A stretch of DNA of 64,000 nucleotides from Asticcacaulis sp. YBE204 (lineage in GTDB: Bacteria > Pseudomonadota > Alphaproteobacteria > Caulobacterales > Caulobacteraceae), in NCBI RefSeq assembly GCF_000495855.1, contig NZ_AWGF01000020.1:48282-112281 (forward strand). The letters are read 5' to 3'. Shown here piece by piece: positions 9,545 to 20,701 of this stretch. The notes under the pieces were generated by a model. It worked only from the letters and a program-made list of their open reading frames with translations. It did no database searches and was not told where the DNA came from. A program made the translations under genes and the position numbers. Numbering within the stretch: position 1 is the stretch's first letter; every line of letters starts with the position of its first letter.

Positions 9545-10630
9545 ATGACTGAACCCTCATTCTGGTCAGGCCCATGGGGCTGGACGATCATCACCATCGG
9601 CCAATCCGCCGCCGTCATCATGGGCGTCATGATTTCGCTGGCCTTCCTCCTGTGGGGTGACCGCAAGGTGTGGGCCGGCGTGCAGATGCGCAAAGGCCCC
9701 AACGTCGTCGGTCCTTTCGGCCTGATGCAATCCTTCGCCGACTTCCTGAAGTTCGTGCTGAAGGAAGTCATCATCCCCGCCGGCGCCGACAAGACCGTCT
9801 TCCTCATCGCGCCGCTGCTGACCTTTATCCTCGCCTTCATGTCGTGGGCGGTCATTCCGTTCGCGCCGGGCTGGGTCGTATCGGACATCAATGTCGGTAT
9901 TCTCTATCTGTTTGCCATTTCGTCGCTCGGTGTCTATGGCATCATCATGGGCGGCTGGGCGTCGAACTCGAAATATCCGTTCCTCGGCGCGCTGCGCTCG
10001 GCGGCGCAGATGGTGTCCTACGAAGTCTCGCTCGGCTTCATCATCATCACCGTCGTTCTGCTGACCGGCTCGATGAACCTGTCCGACATCGTCAACGCGC
10101 AGGCGGGCGGTTTCTGGAACTGGAATTTCCTTGGCGGCGGCGGGCTGCTCGGCCTCGGCATCATCAAGCTGCCGATCATGCTCGGCATGATGGTCATGTT
10201 CTATATCTCGGCACTGGCCGAAACCAACCGCCCGCCGTTCGATCTGCCGGAAGCTGAATCGGAACTGGTCGCCGGGTATCAGGTCGAATATTCCTCGACG
10301 CCGTACCTGCTGTTCATGATCGGCGAATACGCCAACATCGTCCTGATGTGCGCCATGATCACCATCCTGTTCTTCGGTGGCTGGCAGTCGCCGATACCGA
10401 TGGACTCGATCGTCCCGCAGGGTTCGCTGGCCTACATCCTGATCAGCCTGCTATGGTTCATCCTGAAGGTGGTGTTCTGGTTCATCATGTTCGCGCTGGC
10501 CAAGGCCATCGTCCCCCGCTACCGCTACGACCAGCTGATGCGTCTGGGCTGGAAGGTCTTCCTGCCGCTGTCGCTGGTGGCTGTGGTACTGATTGCGGCC
10601 TACCGCGTTTTCGGAGGTAACCTCGTATGA
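9545..10630 (+). CDS. nuoH: NADH-quinone oxidoreductase subunit H
   Basis: Membrane subunit linking the quinone chamber to the proton pumps. Eight or so hydrophobic helices. Family blocks seen: [20 protein letters not shown] near the N-terminus, and [20 protein letters not shown] with the acidic loop that lines the quinone channel. 361 residues. The stop overlaps the start of nuoI (ATGA). Confidence 0.97.
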   Translation: MTEPSFWSGPWGWTIITIGQSAAVIMGVMISLAFLLWGDRKVWAGVQMRKGPNVVGPFGLMQSFADFLKFVLKEVIIPAGADKTVFLIAPLLTFILAFMSWAVIPFAPGWVVSDINVGILYLFAISSLGVYGIIMGGWASNSKYPFLGALRSAAQMVSYEVSLGFIIITVVLLTGSMNLSDIVNAQAGGFWNWNFLGGGGLLGLGIIKLPIMLGMMVMFYISALAETNRPPFDLPEAESELVAGYQVEYSSTPYLLFMIGEYANIVLMCAMITILFFGGWQSPIPMDSIVPQGSLAYILISLLWFILKVVFWFIMFALAKAIVPRYRYDQLMRLGWKVFLPLSLVAVVLIAAYRVFGGNLV

Positions 10631-11118
10631 TCGCCCGTCTCGTTCAGGCCGCCAAGGGCGCATTGCTGCTCGACTTCATCGGGGCCACCGGCCTTGCGTT
10701 GAAGTACATGATGAAGCCCAAGGCGACCATCAACTATCCGTTCGAAAAAGGCCCGATCTCGCCGCGTTTCCGCGGGGAACACGCCCTGCGCCGCTATGCG
10801 AACGGCGAAGAACGCTGCATCGCCTGCAAGCTGTGCGAAGCCATCTGCCCGGCTCAGGCCATCACCATCGAAGCCGAACCGCGTGACGACGGCAGCCGCC
10901 GCACGACGCGCTACGACATCGACATGGTGAAGTGCATCTATTGCGGGCTGTGTCAGGAAGCCTGTCCGGTCGACGCCATCGTCGAAGGGCCGAACTTCGA
11001 ATTCGCCACCGATACGCGCGAAGAACTGTACTACGACAAGCAACGGCTTCTGGCCAACGGCGACCGCTGGGAACGCGAAATCGCCCGCTCGCTGGAGCTG
11101 GACGCGCCGTACCGATAA
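10627..11118 (+). CDS. nuoI: NADH-quinone oxidoreductase subunit I
   Basis: Ferredoxin-like subunit with two [4Fe-4S] clusters (N6a and N6b). Both CxxCxxCxxxCP motifs are intact: [12 protein letters not shown] and [12 protein letters not shown]. 163 residues, full length. About 100 bases of non-coding sequence separate it from nuoJ, the longest simple gap inside the operon. Confidence 0.97.
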   Translation: MIARLVQAAKGALLLDFIGATGLALKYMMKPKATINYPFEKGPISPRFRGEHALRRYANGEERCIACKLCEAICPAQAITIEAEPRDDGSRRTTRYDIDMVKCIYCGLCQEACPVDAIVEGPNFEFATDTREELYYDKQRLLANGDRWEREIARSLELDAPYR

Positions 11119-11219
11119 TATCCACCGATTCCGTAAGGTTAAAGCTTGCGGGATCACGGTTTGAAGGGGTAGGGAGCGATCCCGAACCCAGAGTAACTAA
11201 AGGGGCGGAGGTCCCGATC

Positions 11220-11828
11220 ATGTTGGCAATTGCCTTTTACATAATGGCGGCAGTGACCGTTTTGTCCGGTGCGATGGTGATTACCTCGCGCAACCCGGTA
11301 CACTCGGTGCTGTTCCTGATCCTCGCCTTTTTCTCGGCGGCGGGCCTGTTCGTGCTGATGGGGGCCGAGTTCCTCGCCATGCTGCTGGTTGTCGTCTATG
11401 TCGGCGCCGTCGCGGTGTTGTTCCTCTTCGTGGTGATGATGCTCGATGTCGACTTCGTCAAGCTGCGTCAGGGCTTCGCCAACTACCTGCCGATCGGCGC
11501 GGTAGTCGGCGTGCTGCTTTTGACCGAACTGATCATGATCGCCATCGCCATCGCCGACCGCGGCGCCGCAGCAGGGCAATCGCCTCAGGTCTACGGCCCG
11601 GAAATGTCGAACATCGAAGCCATTGGCCGCGTCCTCTATACGGACTACGTCTATCTCTTCCAGGCCTCGGGCCTTGTGCTTCTGGTCGCCATGATCGGCG
11701 CCATCGTGCTGACGCTTCAGCACCGCGTCCACGTCAAGCGTCAGGACATCCACACGCAGGTGACCCGCCGTCGTAAAAATGCGGTCGAAATCGTGCAGGT
11801 TAAAACCGGCGAAGGAATTCAGGAATGA
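11220..11828 (+). CDS. nuoJ: NADH-quinone oxidoreductase subunit J
   Basis: Membrane-arm subunit with five hydrophobic helices. The helix block [20 protein letters not shown] is the family's conserved segment. The start is the ATG at 11220 after GGGGCGGAGG; the reading frame is open further upstream but lacks NuoJ character there. 202 residues. The stop overlaps nuoK (ATGA). Confidence 0.95.
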   Translation: MLAIAFYIMAAVTVLSGAMVITSRNPVHSVLFLILAFFSAAGLFVLMGAEFLAMLLVVVYVGAVAVLFLFVVMMLDVDFVKLRQGFANYLPIGAVVGVLLLTELIMIAIAIADRGAAAGQSPQVYGPEMSNIEAIGRVLYTDYVYLFQASGLVLLVAMIGAIVLTLQHRVHVKRQDIHTQVTRRRKNAVEIVQVKTGEGIQE

Positions 11829-12133
11829 CTATCGGTCTTGCTCACTATCTGGTCGTGTCGGCCATCCTGTTCACCATCGGTGTCTTCGGCATCTTTGTGA
11901 ACCGCCGCAACATCATCATCATCCTGATGTCGATCGAACTGATCCTTCTGGCGGTCAATATCAACTTCGTCGCTTTCTCGACGCACCTGCATAATGTGCA
12001 GGGGCAGATCATGGCGATGTTCGTCCTCACCGTCGCTGCGGCTGAAGCCGCCGTCGGTCTGGCCATTCTCGTTACCTTCTTCCGTAACCGCGGCGACATC
12101 GAAGTCGATGACGCGAGCATGATGAAGGGCTAA
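11825..12133 (+). CDS. nuoK: NADH-quinone oxidoreductase subunit K
   Basis: Small antiporter-like membrane subunit of 102 residues with three helices. The two conserved membrane glutamates fall in [11 protein letters not shown] and [17 protein letters not shown] sits next to the ATG, which overlaps the nuoJ stop. Seven bases before nuoL. Confidence 0.97.
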   Translation: MTIGLAHYLVVSAILFTIGVFGIFVNRRNIIIILMSIELILLAVNINFVAFSTHLHNVQGQIMAMFVLTVAAAEAAVGLAILVTFFRNRGDIEVDDASMMKG

Positions 12134-12140
12134 GGAAATC

Positions 12141-14225
12141 ATGCAAACTCTGGTTACGATCCTTGTACTTGCGCCCATCGTCGGCGCGCTGATCGCGGGC
12201 CTGTTCGGCCGCAGGATCGGCAATATCGCCTCTCAGGCGGTGACGACGGGCCTTTTGTTCCTGTCCTGCGCCCTGTCGTGGTACGTCTTCTCGCAGCATA
12301 CGTGGGGCGGCCTTGAGCCTTTCACGGTCAAGCTGCTCGACTTCATCAATATCGGCACCTTCCATTCGGCGTGGTCGATCCGTATCGACGCTCTGTCGGC
12401 GACCATGCTGATCGTGGTGACGAGCGTGTCGTCGCTGGTCCACCTGTATAGCTGGGGCTATATGGCAGAGGACCCGTCGCGTCCGCGCTTCTTCGCCTAT
12501 CTGTCGCTGTTCACCTTCGCCATGCTGATGCTGGTGACCGCCGCCGACTTCATGCAGCTGTTCTTCGGCTGGGAAGGGGTTGGGCTGGCGTCCTATCTGC
12601 TGATCGGCTTCTGGTTCCAGAAAGACTCGGCGTCGTCGGCGGCCATCAAGGCCTTCGTCGTCAACCGCGTCGGCGACTTCGGTTTCGCGCTGGGCATCAT
12701 GACGATCTACTGGATGTTCGGGACGATCAATTTCCACGAACTGTTCCCGCTGATCGCCGCCAAGGCCGGGACGACGTGGACGTTCATCGGCTATGAATGG
12801 TCGGCGCTCGATCTGGCCGCCTTCCTGCTGTTCATCGGCGCGATGGGCAAGTCGGCGCAGTTCTTCCTGCACACCTGGCTGCCGGACGCCATGGAAGGCC
12901 CAACGCCCGTGTCGGCCCTGATCCACGCAGCGACCATGGTCACCGCTGGCGTCTATATGGTCTGCCTGCTGTCGCCGCTGTTCGAGTATGCACCGGTCGC
13001 CAAGACCATCGTCACCTATATCGGTGCGATCACCGCCATCTTCGCGGCCTCGATCGGCTTCACGCAAAACGACATCAAGCGCGTCATCGCCTTCTCGACC
13101 TGTTCGCAACTCGGCTACATGTTCTTCGCCGCCGGTGTCGGCGCCTACGAAGCCGCCATGTTCCACCTGTTCACCCACGCCTTCTTCAAGGCTCTACTGT
13201 TTCTGGGGGCCGGTTCGGTCATCCACGGGATGCACCACGAACAGGACATGCGTAAAATGGGCGGTCTGGCCAAGTATCTGCCGATCACCTATGCCTGTAT
13301 GACCATCGGCACCATCGCCATCACCGGCCTTGGTATTCCGCACACGCAAATCGGTTTCGCCGGGTTCTTCTCGAAGGACACCATCATCGAGACCGCATGG
13401 GCCGCGTCCAACACGCCGCAGGGCATGTTCGCCTTCTGTATCGGTATTCTGGCTGCGCTGCTGACCGCCTTCTATTCGTGGCGTCTGGCCTTCATGACCT
13501 TCCACGGCAAGAAGATCTGGGAACACGCCCACGACGACCACCATCACGTCGTCGACGGTCACACGACCGAAGAAACCACGCCGATCGCTCATCATGACGA
13601 TCACCATGCGCACGACGATCATGGTCACGGCCATGACGACCATCACCATGCCCACACACCGCACGAAAGCCCGTGGGTCATGCTGGTGCCGCTGATCGTT
13701 CTGTCGGTCGGTGCCGTCGCTGCCGGTTTCGTCTTCGCACCATACTTCGTCGGCGATCACGCCCACGCCTTCTGGGGCCACGCCATCCAGCACGGACCGC
13801 ACAACCACGTTCTGCACGAGGCGCACCACATCAAGGAAGAATGGGTCAAGTGGGCACCGCTGGTCGTGACCCTGCTCGGCACGCTCGGCGCGGTCTATTT
13901 CTACCTGCTCAAGCCGCAACTGCCGAAGGCCATGGCCGCGCAGAAGGGCCCGCTCTATACCTTCCTGTATAACAAGTGGTTCTTCGACGAGATCTATCAG
14001 GCCACCTTCGTCAAGGGTTCGAAGGCTCTGGGCGACCTGTTCTGGAAGGTGCTCGATGTAAAGATCATCGACAACCTCGGCCCGAACGGGGCGGCTTGGA
14101 CGGCGCTCAAGTCGGCGCAAAAGCTGGTCCGCACCCAAACGGGCTACGTCTATCACTACGCTTTCGTCATGTTCCTAGGCATCGCGGGTCTGCTGACCTG
14201 GGTCGTCTTCTTCATGGCGAAATAG
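12141..14225 (+). CDS. nuoL: NADH-quinone oxidoreductase subunit L, with His-rich insert
   Basis: Distal proton-pumping subunit, 694 residues, about 14-16 helices plus the long lateral helix near the C-terminus. Conserved blocks: [19 protein letters not shown], the lysine/histidine helix [21 protein letters not shown] and [13 protein letters not shown]. Residues about 461-511 form a hydrophilic stretch very rich in His and Asp (many HDDHHH-type runs) before the next helix, with a second His-rich loop after it. Such a loop could bind metal ions, but that is inference. Confidence 0.97.
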   Translation: MQTLVTILVLAPIVGALIAGLFGRRIGNIASQAVTTGLLFLSCALSWYVFSQHTWGGLEPFTVKLLDFINIGTFHSAWSIRIDALSATMLIVVTSVSSLVHLYSWGYMAEDPSRPRFFAYLSLFTFAMLMLVTAADFMQLFFGWEGVGLASYLLIGFWFQKDSASSAAIKAFVVNRVGDFGFALGIMTIYWMFGTINFHELFPLIAAKAGTTWTFIGYEWSALDLAAFLLFIGAMGKSAQFFLHTWLPDAMEGPTPVSALIHAATMVTAGVYMVCLLSPLFEYAPVAKTIVTYIGAITAIFAASIGFTQNDIKRVIAFSTCSQLGYMFFAAGVGAYEAAMFHLFTHAFFKALLFLGAGSVIHGMHHEQDMRKMGGLAKYLPITYACMTIGTIAITGLGIPHTQIGFAGFFSKDTIIETAWAASNTPQGMFAFCIGILAALLTAFYSWRLAFMTFHGKKIWEHAHDDHHHVVDGHTTEETTPIAHHDDHHAHDDHGHGHDDHHHAHTPHESPWVMLVPLIVLSVGAVAAGFVFAPYFVGDHAHAFWGHAIQHGPHNHVLHEAHHIKEEWVKWAPLVVTLLGTLGAVYFYLLKPQLPKAMAAQKGPLYTFLYNKWFFDEIYQATFVKGSKALGDLFWKVLDVKIIDNLGPNGAAWTALKSAQKLVRTQTGYVYHYAFVMFLGIAGLLTWVVFFMAK

Positions 14226-14241
14226 GGGAGAGAAAGTTTAA

Positions 14242-15744
14242 ATGTCACCGGTAATCCCCAATCTTCTGAGTATCATCACCTTCCTGCCGCTGGTCGGCGC
14301 GCTGGCGATCCTCGGTGTCAAGTGGGCGTCGCGCAAGGACGACACGGCGGTCATCGAGCGTAACGCCAAATGGATCGCTCTGTGGACGACTCTGGCCACG
14401 CTGGCGCTCAATGTCGTGCTGCTGGCCGGGTTCGACCGCGCCTCGACCGACTATCAGTTCGTCGAAAAGGTCGAATGGTTCAGCTTCCTCAACTACCATA
14501 TGGGCGTTGACGGCATTTCGGTCCTGTTCGTCGCTCTGACGGCGCTGCTGATGCCGCTGTGTATTCTGGCGTCGTGGGAGTCGGTCAAGACGCGCGTCGT
14601 CGAATATATGATCGCCTTCCTCGTGCTGGAAACCCTGGTCATCGGCGTGTTCACCTCGCTCGACCTGTTCCTGTTCTACGTCTTCTTCGAAGGCGGTCTG
14701 GTCCCGATGTTCCTCATCATCGGTATCTGGGGCGGCAAGGACCGTATCTACGCGGCCTATAAGTTCTTCCTCTATACCCTGCTGGGGTCCGTCCTGATGC
14801 TGGCGGCCATGCTGTACATGGTCGGCGTCGCGGGCACCTCGGATATTCCGACGCTCTCGACCTTCAAGTTCGCTGCCGAAGCCCAGCCTTGGCTATGGTT
14901 CGCCTTCTTCGCCTCGTTTGCGGTGAAGATGCCGATGTGGCCGGTCCACACCTGGCTGCCGGATGCCCACGTTCAGGCGCCGACGGCGGGTTCGGTCATG
15001 CTGGCCGGTATCCTGCTGAAGCTCGGCGGTTACGGTTTCATCCGCTTCAATCTGCCGATGTTCCCGCTGGCGTCGGAAATGTTCACGCCGTTCGTCCTGA
15101 CCCTGTCGGTCATCGCCATCGTCGTGACCTCGCTGATCGCCTTCCGTCAAACCGACATCAAGAAGCTGATCGCCTATTCGTCGGTTGCCCACATGGGCTT
15201 CGTGACTATGGGTATCTTCGCCGGCAATCAGGCGGGCGTGCAGGGCGCGGTCTATCAGATGATCTCGCATGGCTTTATCTCCGGCGCGCTCTTCCTCTGC
15301 GTCGGCGTGGTCTATGATCGCTGGCATACGCGTGAAATCGCCTTCTACGGCGGTCTGACCAAGCTGATGCCGCACTTCGCCTTCGTCTTCCTGCTGTTCA
15401 CCATGGCCAATGTCGGTTTGCCGGGCACGTCGGGCTTCGTCGGGGAAATCCTGACCATGACGGGTCTGTATCAGGCCTCGACCTGGGCGGCGCTGGTGGC
15501 AGCACTCGGCGTCATCCTGTCGGCCATGTATGCCCTGACCCTGTTCAAGAAGGTCATGTACGGCGAAGTGACCAATGAGGCCCTGAAAGGCCATCCCGAT
15601 CTAAGCCTTCGCGAGAAGATCATCTTCGCGCCCCTGATCGCAGGGACGCTGCTGCTGGGTATCTATCCGGCTTTTGTTTTCGACTTTACCACCGCCAGCG
15701 TGGACGCCGTTGTTACGACGTACCGTGCTGTGACCGGCGGATAG
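14242..15744 (+). CDS. nuoM: NADH-quinone oxidoreductase subunit M
   Basis: Antiporter-like proton-pumping subunit, 500 residues, about 14 helices. Key blocks: [17 protein letters not shown] with the conserved membrane Glu, [21 protein letters not shown] with the helix-7 region, and [22 protein letters not shown] lies upstream of the ATG. Full length. Confidence 0.97.
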   Translation: MSPVIPNLLSIITFLPLVGALAILGVKWASRKDDTAVIERNAKWIALWTTLATLALNVVLLAGFDRASTDYQFVEKVEWFSFLNYHMGVDGISVLFVALTALLMPLCILASWESVKTRVVEYMIAFLVLETLVIGVFTSLDLFLFYVFFEGGLVPMFLIIGIWGGKDRIYAAYKFFLYTLLGSVLMLAAMLYMVGVAGTSDIPTLSTFKFAAEAQPWLWFAFFASFAVKMPMWPVHTWLPDAHVQAPTAGSVMLAGILLKLGGYGFIRFNLPMFPLASEMFTPFVLTLSVIAIVVTSLIAFRQTDIKKLIAYSSVAHMGFVTMGIFAGNQAGVQGAVYQMISHGFISGALFLCVGVVYDRWHTREIAFYGGLTKLMPHFAFVFLLFTMANVGLPGTSGFVGEILTMTGLYQASTWAALVAALGVILSAMYALTLFKKVMYGEVTNEALKGHPDLSLREKIIFAPLIAGTLLLGIYPAFVFDFTTASVDAVVTTYRAVTGG

Positions 15745-15757
15745 GAGCGCCCTCGCT

Positions 15758-17191
15758 ATGGATTTGTCATCGGCTCTTCATCTGGCCATTCCCGAACTGA
15801 TCCTTGCCGTATCGACGCTCGGCATCCTGGTCTACGGGGCGCTGCGCGGCGATAAGTCGGCCGGCACGGTGGCGGCGCTGTGCGGCGTGGCCCTGATCGC
15901 CGCGGCCTTTGCGGCGGCCTTCGGTGGCCACGGCAAGGTGTTCAACGGTTCCTTCATCGCCGACGGCGTGGCGCTCTACGCCAAGGTGTTCATCTATATC
16001 GCCTCGGCCGTGATCATCGTTCTGGGGCGCGGCTATTTCGAGCGGTTGAATAATAACCGCTTCGAATTCCCGATCCTCGTCGTCCTCGCCACGCTCGGCA
16101 TGAGCATGATGGTGTCAGCCGGCGACCTGATCGCGCTTTATGTCGGTCTGGAACTGCAATCCCTGTCGCTTTACATCCTCGCGGCCTTCCGTCGCGACGA
16201 TGCCAAGGGTTCGGAAGCCGGTCTGAAATATTTCGTGCTCGGCGCGCTGTCGTCGGGTCTGCTGCTTTATGGCGCGTCGCTGGTCTACGGCTTCACGGGC
16301 TCGATGAACTTCGACGCCATTGCCGCGGCGGCGCAGGCCAATCCGCAGGTCGGCCTGATCTTCGGTCTGGTCTTCGTGATTTCGGGTCTGGCGTTTAAAG
16401 TTTCGGCCGCACCGTTCCACATGTGGACCCCGGACGTCTACGAAGGCGCGCCGACCCCGGTCGTGGCCTTCTTCGCCGGCGCGCCGAAGTTCGCCGCGCT
16501 GGTCCTTCTGGCGCGCACCCTGAACGACGGCTTTGCCGGTCTGCACGATCAATGGTCACAGGTCATGCTGGCTCTGGCGACGCTTTCGTTCATCGTCGGC
16601 GGTCTCGGCGGCCTGATGCAGAAAGATATCAAGCGCCTGCTGGCCTATTCGTCGATCGCCAATATGGGCTATGCTCTTCTGGCCATGGCGACGGGCACGG
16701 CGCAGGGCGTTCAGGCGCTGCTGCTGTTCATGGTGCTGTACATGATCGATACGCTGGGCTTCTTCTCGGTTCAGATGGCGCTTAGCCGTAAGGGCGTGGC
16801 AGTTACCAAGATCGACGATCTGGCCGGTCTGTCGAAGATCAATGTGAAGCTGACCATCGTCATCACCGTGCTGTGTCTGTCGGTGCTGGGTATGCCGCCG
16901 TTCTCGGGCTTCTGGGGCAAGTTCTTCGTCTTCGGTGCGGCTCTCGATGCGGGCTACTGGGGTTTTGCCGTCGCCGGTCTGGTGGCCTCGGTCATCGGTG
17001 CTTTCTACTACCTGCGTATCATCAAGCTGATGTGGTTCGATGGCGACAAGGGCGAGATCGACAAATCGCCGTTCGAAGCCAAGTGGATCGCATATGCGGC
17101 GGCGGCCTTCTCGTTCCCGGTGGCGATGGTGGCTCTGGCCTGGCTCTATCCACTGGCCGCCAATGCCGTCAAAAGCTTCGGCCTGAACTGA
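15758..17191 (+). CDS. nuoN: NADH-quinone oxidoreductase subunit N
   Basis: Third antiporter-like subunit and last nuo gene, 477 residues. Key blocks: ALYVGLELQSLSLYILAAF with the conserved Glu, FKVSAAPFHMWTPDVYEGAP, and KRLLAYSSIANMGYALLA. The operon then reaches a palindromic intergenic element before birA. Confidence 0.97.
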   Translation: MDLSSALHLAIPELILAVSTLGILVYGALRGDKSAGTVAALCGVALIAAAFAAAFGGHGKVFNGSFIADGVALYAKVFIYIASAVIIVLGRGYFERLNNNRFEFPILVVLATLGMSMMVSAGDLIALYVGLELQSLSLYILAAFRRDDAKGSEAGLKYFVLGALSSGLLLYGASLVYGFTGSMNFDAIAAAAQANPQVGLIFGLVFVISGLAFKVSAAPFHMWTPDVYEGAPTPVVAFFAGAPKFAALVLLARTLNDGFAGLHDQWSQVMLALATLSFIVGGLGGLMQKDIKRLLAYSSIANMGYALLAMATGTAQGVQALLLFMVLYMIDTLGFFSVQMALSRKGVAVTKIDDLAGLSKINVKLTIVITVLCLSVLGMPPFSGFWGKFFVFGAALDAGYWGFAVAGLVASVIGAFYYLRIIKLMWFDGDKGEIDKSPFEAKWIAYAAAAFSFPVAMVALAWLYPLAANAVKSFGLN

Positions 17192-17207
17192 TGCATTATC
17201 TTAATAA

Positions 17208-17334
17208 TCCCTCCCTGTTTACGGGGAGGGGGGACCGCGAAGCGGTGGGTGGGGGAAACTACGGTTGTCCCCCTTCCGTCTTTTGGCTTTTAGCCAAAAG
17301 CCACCTTCCCCGTAAACGGGGAAGGATTGTTTGC
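17208..17334. repeat. Composite intergenic palindromic element
   Basis: The gap between nuoN and birA is filled by a nested palindrome. The outer arms are GTTTACGGGGAGG-like (about 17216-17229) and CCTTCCCCGTAAAC-like (about 17311-17324). Inside lie two smaller perfect hairpins: ACCGC-GAA-GCGGT, and a long TTTTGGCT/AGCCAAAA arm around 17281-17299. G-rich and C-rich tracts (GGTGGGGGAAA and TTGTCCCCCTT) add further pairing. This architecture matches dispersed intergenic repeats known in alphaproteobacterial genomes. It may attenuate or terminate nuo transcripts. Confidence 0.75.
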
Positions 17335-17344
17335 TGAGGTCGTC

Positions 17345-18085
17345 ATGGCGTCAGTGATAGACATTTTCGACTCCTTGCCTTCTACCCAGCTTGAGGCGTT
17401 ATCACGCTTGCGGGCGGGGCTTCGTGACCCCGGCTGGGTTCAGGCGCGTCAACAGACTGCCGGGGTAGGGCGGATGGGCCGGTCGTGGGCAGGGATATCC
17501 GGCAATCTGATGGCGTCGTGGTACGGCGTGTTGCCCGTCGAACTGCGCCATGTGACGCAACTGTCGTTCGTAACGGCGCTGGCGGTGACCGATCTGCTGC
17601 GGCCCTTGGTTGCCTCGCCGGACAGCCTGAAGATCAAATGGCCGAACGATGTGCTGTACGACGGACGCAAGTTGTGCGGCATACTGGTACAGACCGAGGC
17701 GCTCGATGAAGGGCTTGGTATCGTGATCGGCATCGGTATCAATGTCACCGATGCACCCGACCTTGAGGCCTATGGTACGACGGCGCTGAACGTGATTACG
17801 CGTGAGCCGCACGATGCGATCGACCTTTTGCAACACTTCGATCCTCTCTTTACTGCTCGCCTCGGTAGCTGGCAGAAGGATGGCTTTGAAGCCACAGCGC
17901 AGGAATGGTTGTCTCAGGCCTATGGCCGCGACCGTATCTGTCTGATAAACCACGAAAACACGCCTGTTGAAGGCACGATTCTCGGCCTCGACGGCTTCGG
18001 CGCGCTGCGCATCGAAGACCGCCACGGACATATCCACACCGTCTCCAGCGGATCGGTCACCTATACGGACACCCCATGCTCCTAG
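17345..18085 (+). CDS. birA: Biotin--[acetyl-CoA-carboxylase] ligase
   Basis: Attaches biotin to the carboxyl carrier protein of acetyl-CoA carboxylase. Motifs: GRMGRSW at 42-48 (biotinyl-AMP loop), KWPND at 98-102 and GILVQTE. 246 residues; there is no N-terminal helix-turn-helix, so it is a ligase only and not the E. coli type repressor. The ATG at 17345 follows TGAGG. The last ten bases overlap coaX. Confidence 0.93.
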   Translation: MASVIDIFDSLPSTQLEALSRLRAGLRDPGWVQARQQTAGVGRMGRSWAGISGNLMASWYGVLPVELRHVTQLSFVTALAVTDLLRPLVASPDSLKIKWPNDVLYDGRKLCGILVQTEALDEGLGIVIGIGINVTDAPDLEAYGTTALNVITREPHDAIDLLQHFDPLFTARLGSWQKDGFEATAQEWLSQAYGRDRICLINHENTPVEGTILGLDGFGALRIEDRHGHIHTVSSGSVTYTDTPCS

Positions 18086-18858
18086 CCATCGAACAGGGCA
18101 ATACCAATACGCTGTTTGCCGTTCACGACGGTGAAAAATGGCTGGCCCAGTGGCGGACGGCAACGGAATCGACGCGCACGGCGGACGAATATGCGGTCTA
18201 TCTGTACCAGTTGCTGCAAATGAACGGCCTCGATTTTCGTATGATCGACGACTGCATCATATCTTCGGTCGTGCCGCAGTCGCTGTTCAATCTGCGCAAA
18301 CTGGCCCAGCGCTATTTCCACAAGACGCCCTATGTCATCGGTGACAATACGCATCTCGGCATCGACGTCCGCATCGACAAGCCGTCCGAAGCCGGGGCCG
18401 ACCGCCTCGTCAACACCATCGGCGCGTGGATTCGCTACGGCGGGCCGCTGATCGTCATCGATTCCGGCACGGCGACGACCTTCGACGTCGTCTCAGCCGA
18501 TGGTGCGCTGGAAGGCACGGCGATTGCGCCCGGCATCAACCTGTCGGTCCAGGCGCTCCATCAGGCGGCTGCCAAGCTGCCGCGCATTGCGATCGAGAAG
18601 CCGGCACACTATATCGGCAAGGACACCGTATCTGCGATGCAGTCCGGGATATTCTGGGGCTATGTGGGTCTCATCGAGTATCTGATCGACAAGATTCAGG
18701 CCGAGTACGGCCAGCCCATGACGGTTGTGGCGACCGGCGGCGTTGCGTCGCTGTTCGAGGGTGCGACCACCAAGATCCATGCTTTCGACCCCGATCTGAC
18801 GCTGAGGGGGTTGCTCGAAATATATCAGCGCACCATAAGAAAAAGAGAGAATGACTAA
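18076..18858 (+). CDS. coaX: Type III pantothenate kinase
   Basis: First step of coenzyme A synthesis, of the ASKHA fold. Seen: the N-terminal phosphate loop [20 protein letters not shown], the central DSGTATTFD block and [10 protein letters not shown] near the end. 260 residues, normal length. Overlaps both birA and rnj, so the three genes form a tight operon downstream of nuo. Confidence 0.95.
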   Translation: MLLAIEQGNTNTLFAVHDGEKWLAQWRTATESTRTADEYAVYLYQLLQMNGLDFRMIDDCIISSVVPQSLFNLRKLAQRYFHKTPYVIGDNTHLGIDVRIDKPSEAGADRLVNTIGAWIRYGGPLIVIDSGTATTFDVVSADGALEGTAIAPGINLSVQALHQAAAKLPRIAIEKPAHYIGKDTVSAMQSGIFWGYVGLIEYLIDKIQAEYGQPMTVVATGGVASLFEGATTKIHAFDPDLTLRGLLEIYQRTIRKREND

Positions 18859-20518
18859 GAATAACAACGAACTCGTGTTTTTGCCGCTGGGCGGCTCTAA
18901 CGAAATCGGCATGAACCTCAACTGCTACGGCTTCGGGCCGGAGCACGACCGTCAGTGGATTCTGGTCGATGTCGGGGTGACCTTCGGCGACCTGACGACG
19001 CCGGGGATCGAGGTCATCGTACCGGATCCGAAGTTCCTCGAAGGCGAAAATATCCTCGGCATCATCCTGACCCACGCGCACGAAGACCACATCGGGGCGC
19101 TGGGCTGGCTGTGGGACAAGATCAAGGCTCCCCTTTATGCGACGCCGTTCACCGCCTTCCTGATCCGCGAAAAGCTGCGCGAAAAGGGCATCGAAGACTT
19201 CGATCTGACCGAAGTGCCGTTGGGCGGCAGGGTCAATCTGGGGCCGTTCGAGGTCGACTATATCACCATCACCCACTCGATCCCCGAACCCAACGGTCTG
19301 GCGATCAAAACACCGTTGGGCACGGTCCTGCACACCGGAGACTGGAAGATCGATCCCGATCCGATCACGGGGGCGGCCACCGACATCAGCGCCATTACAG
19401 CTTTGGGTGACCAAGGCGTACTGGCCATGGTCTGCGACTCGACCAATGTCTTCGTCGATGGCCACGCCGGTTCGGAAGCCGATGTGAAGGTCGCCCTGAC
19501 GCAGGTCATCGCGGGCCTCAAGGGCCGCGTCGCCGTCGCCTGTTTCGCCTCGAACGTCGCGCGCATGGACAGCGTGATCCGCGCCGCCGAAGCCAATGGC
19601 CGCTCGGTCTGCCTCGTCGGGCGCTCGATGCACCGCATGTCGGCGGCGGCGAAATCCGTCGGTCTGATGGCAGGCATTCAGGAGTTCGTCACCGAAGGTG
19701 AAGCCGCCAAGATGAAGGACAAGGACGTCCTCTATCTGTGTACCGGCTCACAAGGCGAGCCGCGAGCCGCCTTGTCGCGCATTGCCGACGGCAACCACCC
19801 GCTGGTCAAGCTGGGGAAGGGGGACAGTTGCGTCTTCTCGTCGCGCGTCATTCCGGGCAACGAGATCGGTATCCGGTCGCTGCAAAACCGTCTGTCGGAA
19901 TCGGGCGTCGAAATCCACACCGAAAAGGATCACCCCGGCATCCACGTCTCCGGTCACCCGTGCCGCGACGAACTGAAGGAAATGTACGCCTGGGCGCGGC
20001 CGAAGATCGCCGTTCCGACCCACGGCGAGCGCCGCCACCTTCAAAAGCACGCCGCTCTGGCCGCTGAAATCGGCGTTCCGGAACAGGTCACCCCGCGCAA
20101 TGGCGACATGGTACGTCTGGCACCGGGTAAGGCCGAAATGATCGATGAAGTCCCCGCCGGCCGTCTCTATGTCGATGGCGGCGTCATCGTGCCGGAAGCT
20201 TCCGACGCTCTGCGCGAACGCCGTCACGCCGCCCATAACGGTATGTTGTTTGTCTCGTTCGCCCTGAACCCCAAGAACCAGTTGGCGTCCTATGTCGATG
20301 TGCGCGGTCTGGGGCTGGCGTTTGAGGACGAGGATAGCATTTCCGATCAGCTTGAAAAGCTGTGCGATATCGTCGAAAAGGCCGTGCAAAAGTTGTCTCG
20401 CGAAGAGCGCGACGACGATCTGACGGTGGAAACGACCGTGGCGCGCGTGCTCAAAAAGGCCGCGCAGAATGTCTGGGGCCGTCGTCCGATCGTCGAGACG
20501 ATTATTTTGCGGTTGTAA
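18851..20518 (+). CDS. rnj: Ribonuclease J
   Basis: Metallo-beta-lactamase/beta-CASP exo- and endoribonuclease for rRNA maturation and mRNA decay. The zinc motif HAHEDH lies at 75-80; beta-CASP blocks include VCDSTNVF and SGHPCRDEL. The C-terminal RNase J domain is present. 555 residues. The gene starts 8 bases before the coaX stop. Confidence 0.95.
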   Translation: MTKNNNELVFLPLGGSNEIGMNLNCYGFGPEHDRQWILVDVGVTFGDLTTPGIEVIVPDPKFLEGENILGIILTHAHEDHIGALGWLWDKIKAPLYATPFTAFLIREKLREKGIEDFDLTEVPLGGRVNLGPFEVDYITITHSIPEPNGLAIKTPLGTVLHTGDWKIDPDPITGAATDISAITALGDQGVLAMVCDSTNVFVDGHAGSEADVKVALTQVIAGLKGRVAVACFASNVARMDSVIRAAEANGRSVCLVGRSMHRMSAAAKSVGLMAGIQEFVTEGEAAKMKDKDVLYLCTGSQGEPRAALSRIADGNHPLVKLGKGDSCVFSSRVIPGNEIGIRSLQNRLSESGVEIHTEKDHPGIHVSGHPCRDELKEMYAWARPKIAVPTHGERRHLQKHAALAAEIGVPEQVTPRNGDMVRLAPGKAEMIDEVPAGRLYVDGGVIVPEASDALRERRHAAHNGMLFVSFALNPKNQLASYVDVRGLGLAFEDEDSISDQLEKLCDIVEKAVQKLSREERDDDLTVETTVARVLKKAAQNVWGRRPIVETIILRL

Positions 20519-20529
20519 GTGGGAAAGAC

Positions 20530-20550
20530 GCAGGGGCCACAGGCCCCTGC
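20530..20550 (+). terminator. Hairpin after rnj (GGGGCC family)
   Basis: Perfect 9-base stem GCAGGGGCC / GGCCCCTGC with an ACA loop, 12 bases after the rnj stop. No good T-tract follows, so it may act as an RNA-stabilising hairpin or a weak terminator. Similar hairpins occur at 20678 and 55741. Confidence 0.5.
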
Positions 20551-20608
20551 ACCCCCTATATTTTCACACTTAGACGGCAATTGTTATGCGTGATATCTGT
20601 ATTTTATT

Positions 20609-20631
20609 GGGGGCGAAGCCCCCCTTTTTTT
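20609..20631 (+). terminator. Rho-independent terminator of the birA-coaX-rnj unit
   Basis: Stem GGGGGC / GCCCCC with loop GAA, then one C and seven T (20625-20631). This is the classic intrinsic terminator layout on the plus strand, placed between the convergent rnj and phaC genes. Confidence 0.75.
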
Positions 20632-20677
20632 GCCCAAATTGTTCTGACGATGCCGTTTAAGCGCCCAGTTATGGGGT

Positions 20678-20696
20678 GTGGGGCCTGCGGCCCCAC
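20678..20696. repeat. Hairpin next to the phaC stop (GGGGCC family)
   Basis: Perfect 8-base stem GTGGGGCC / GGCCCCAC with a TGC loop, 6 bases beyond the end of phaC. It is preceded by ATGGGGT, like the copy at 55741. There is no T-run on the minus strand, so termination is uncertain. Confidence 0.5.
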
Positions 20697-20701
20697 GGTC
20701 T

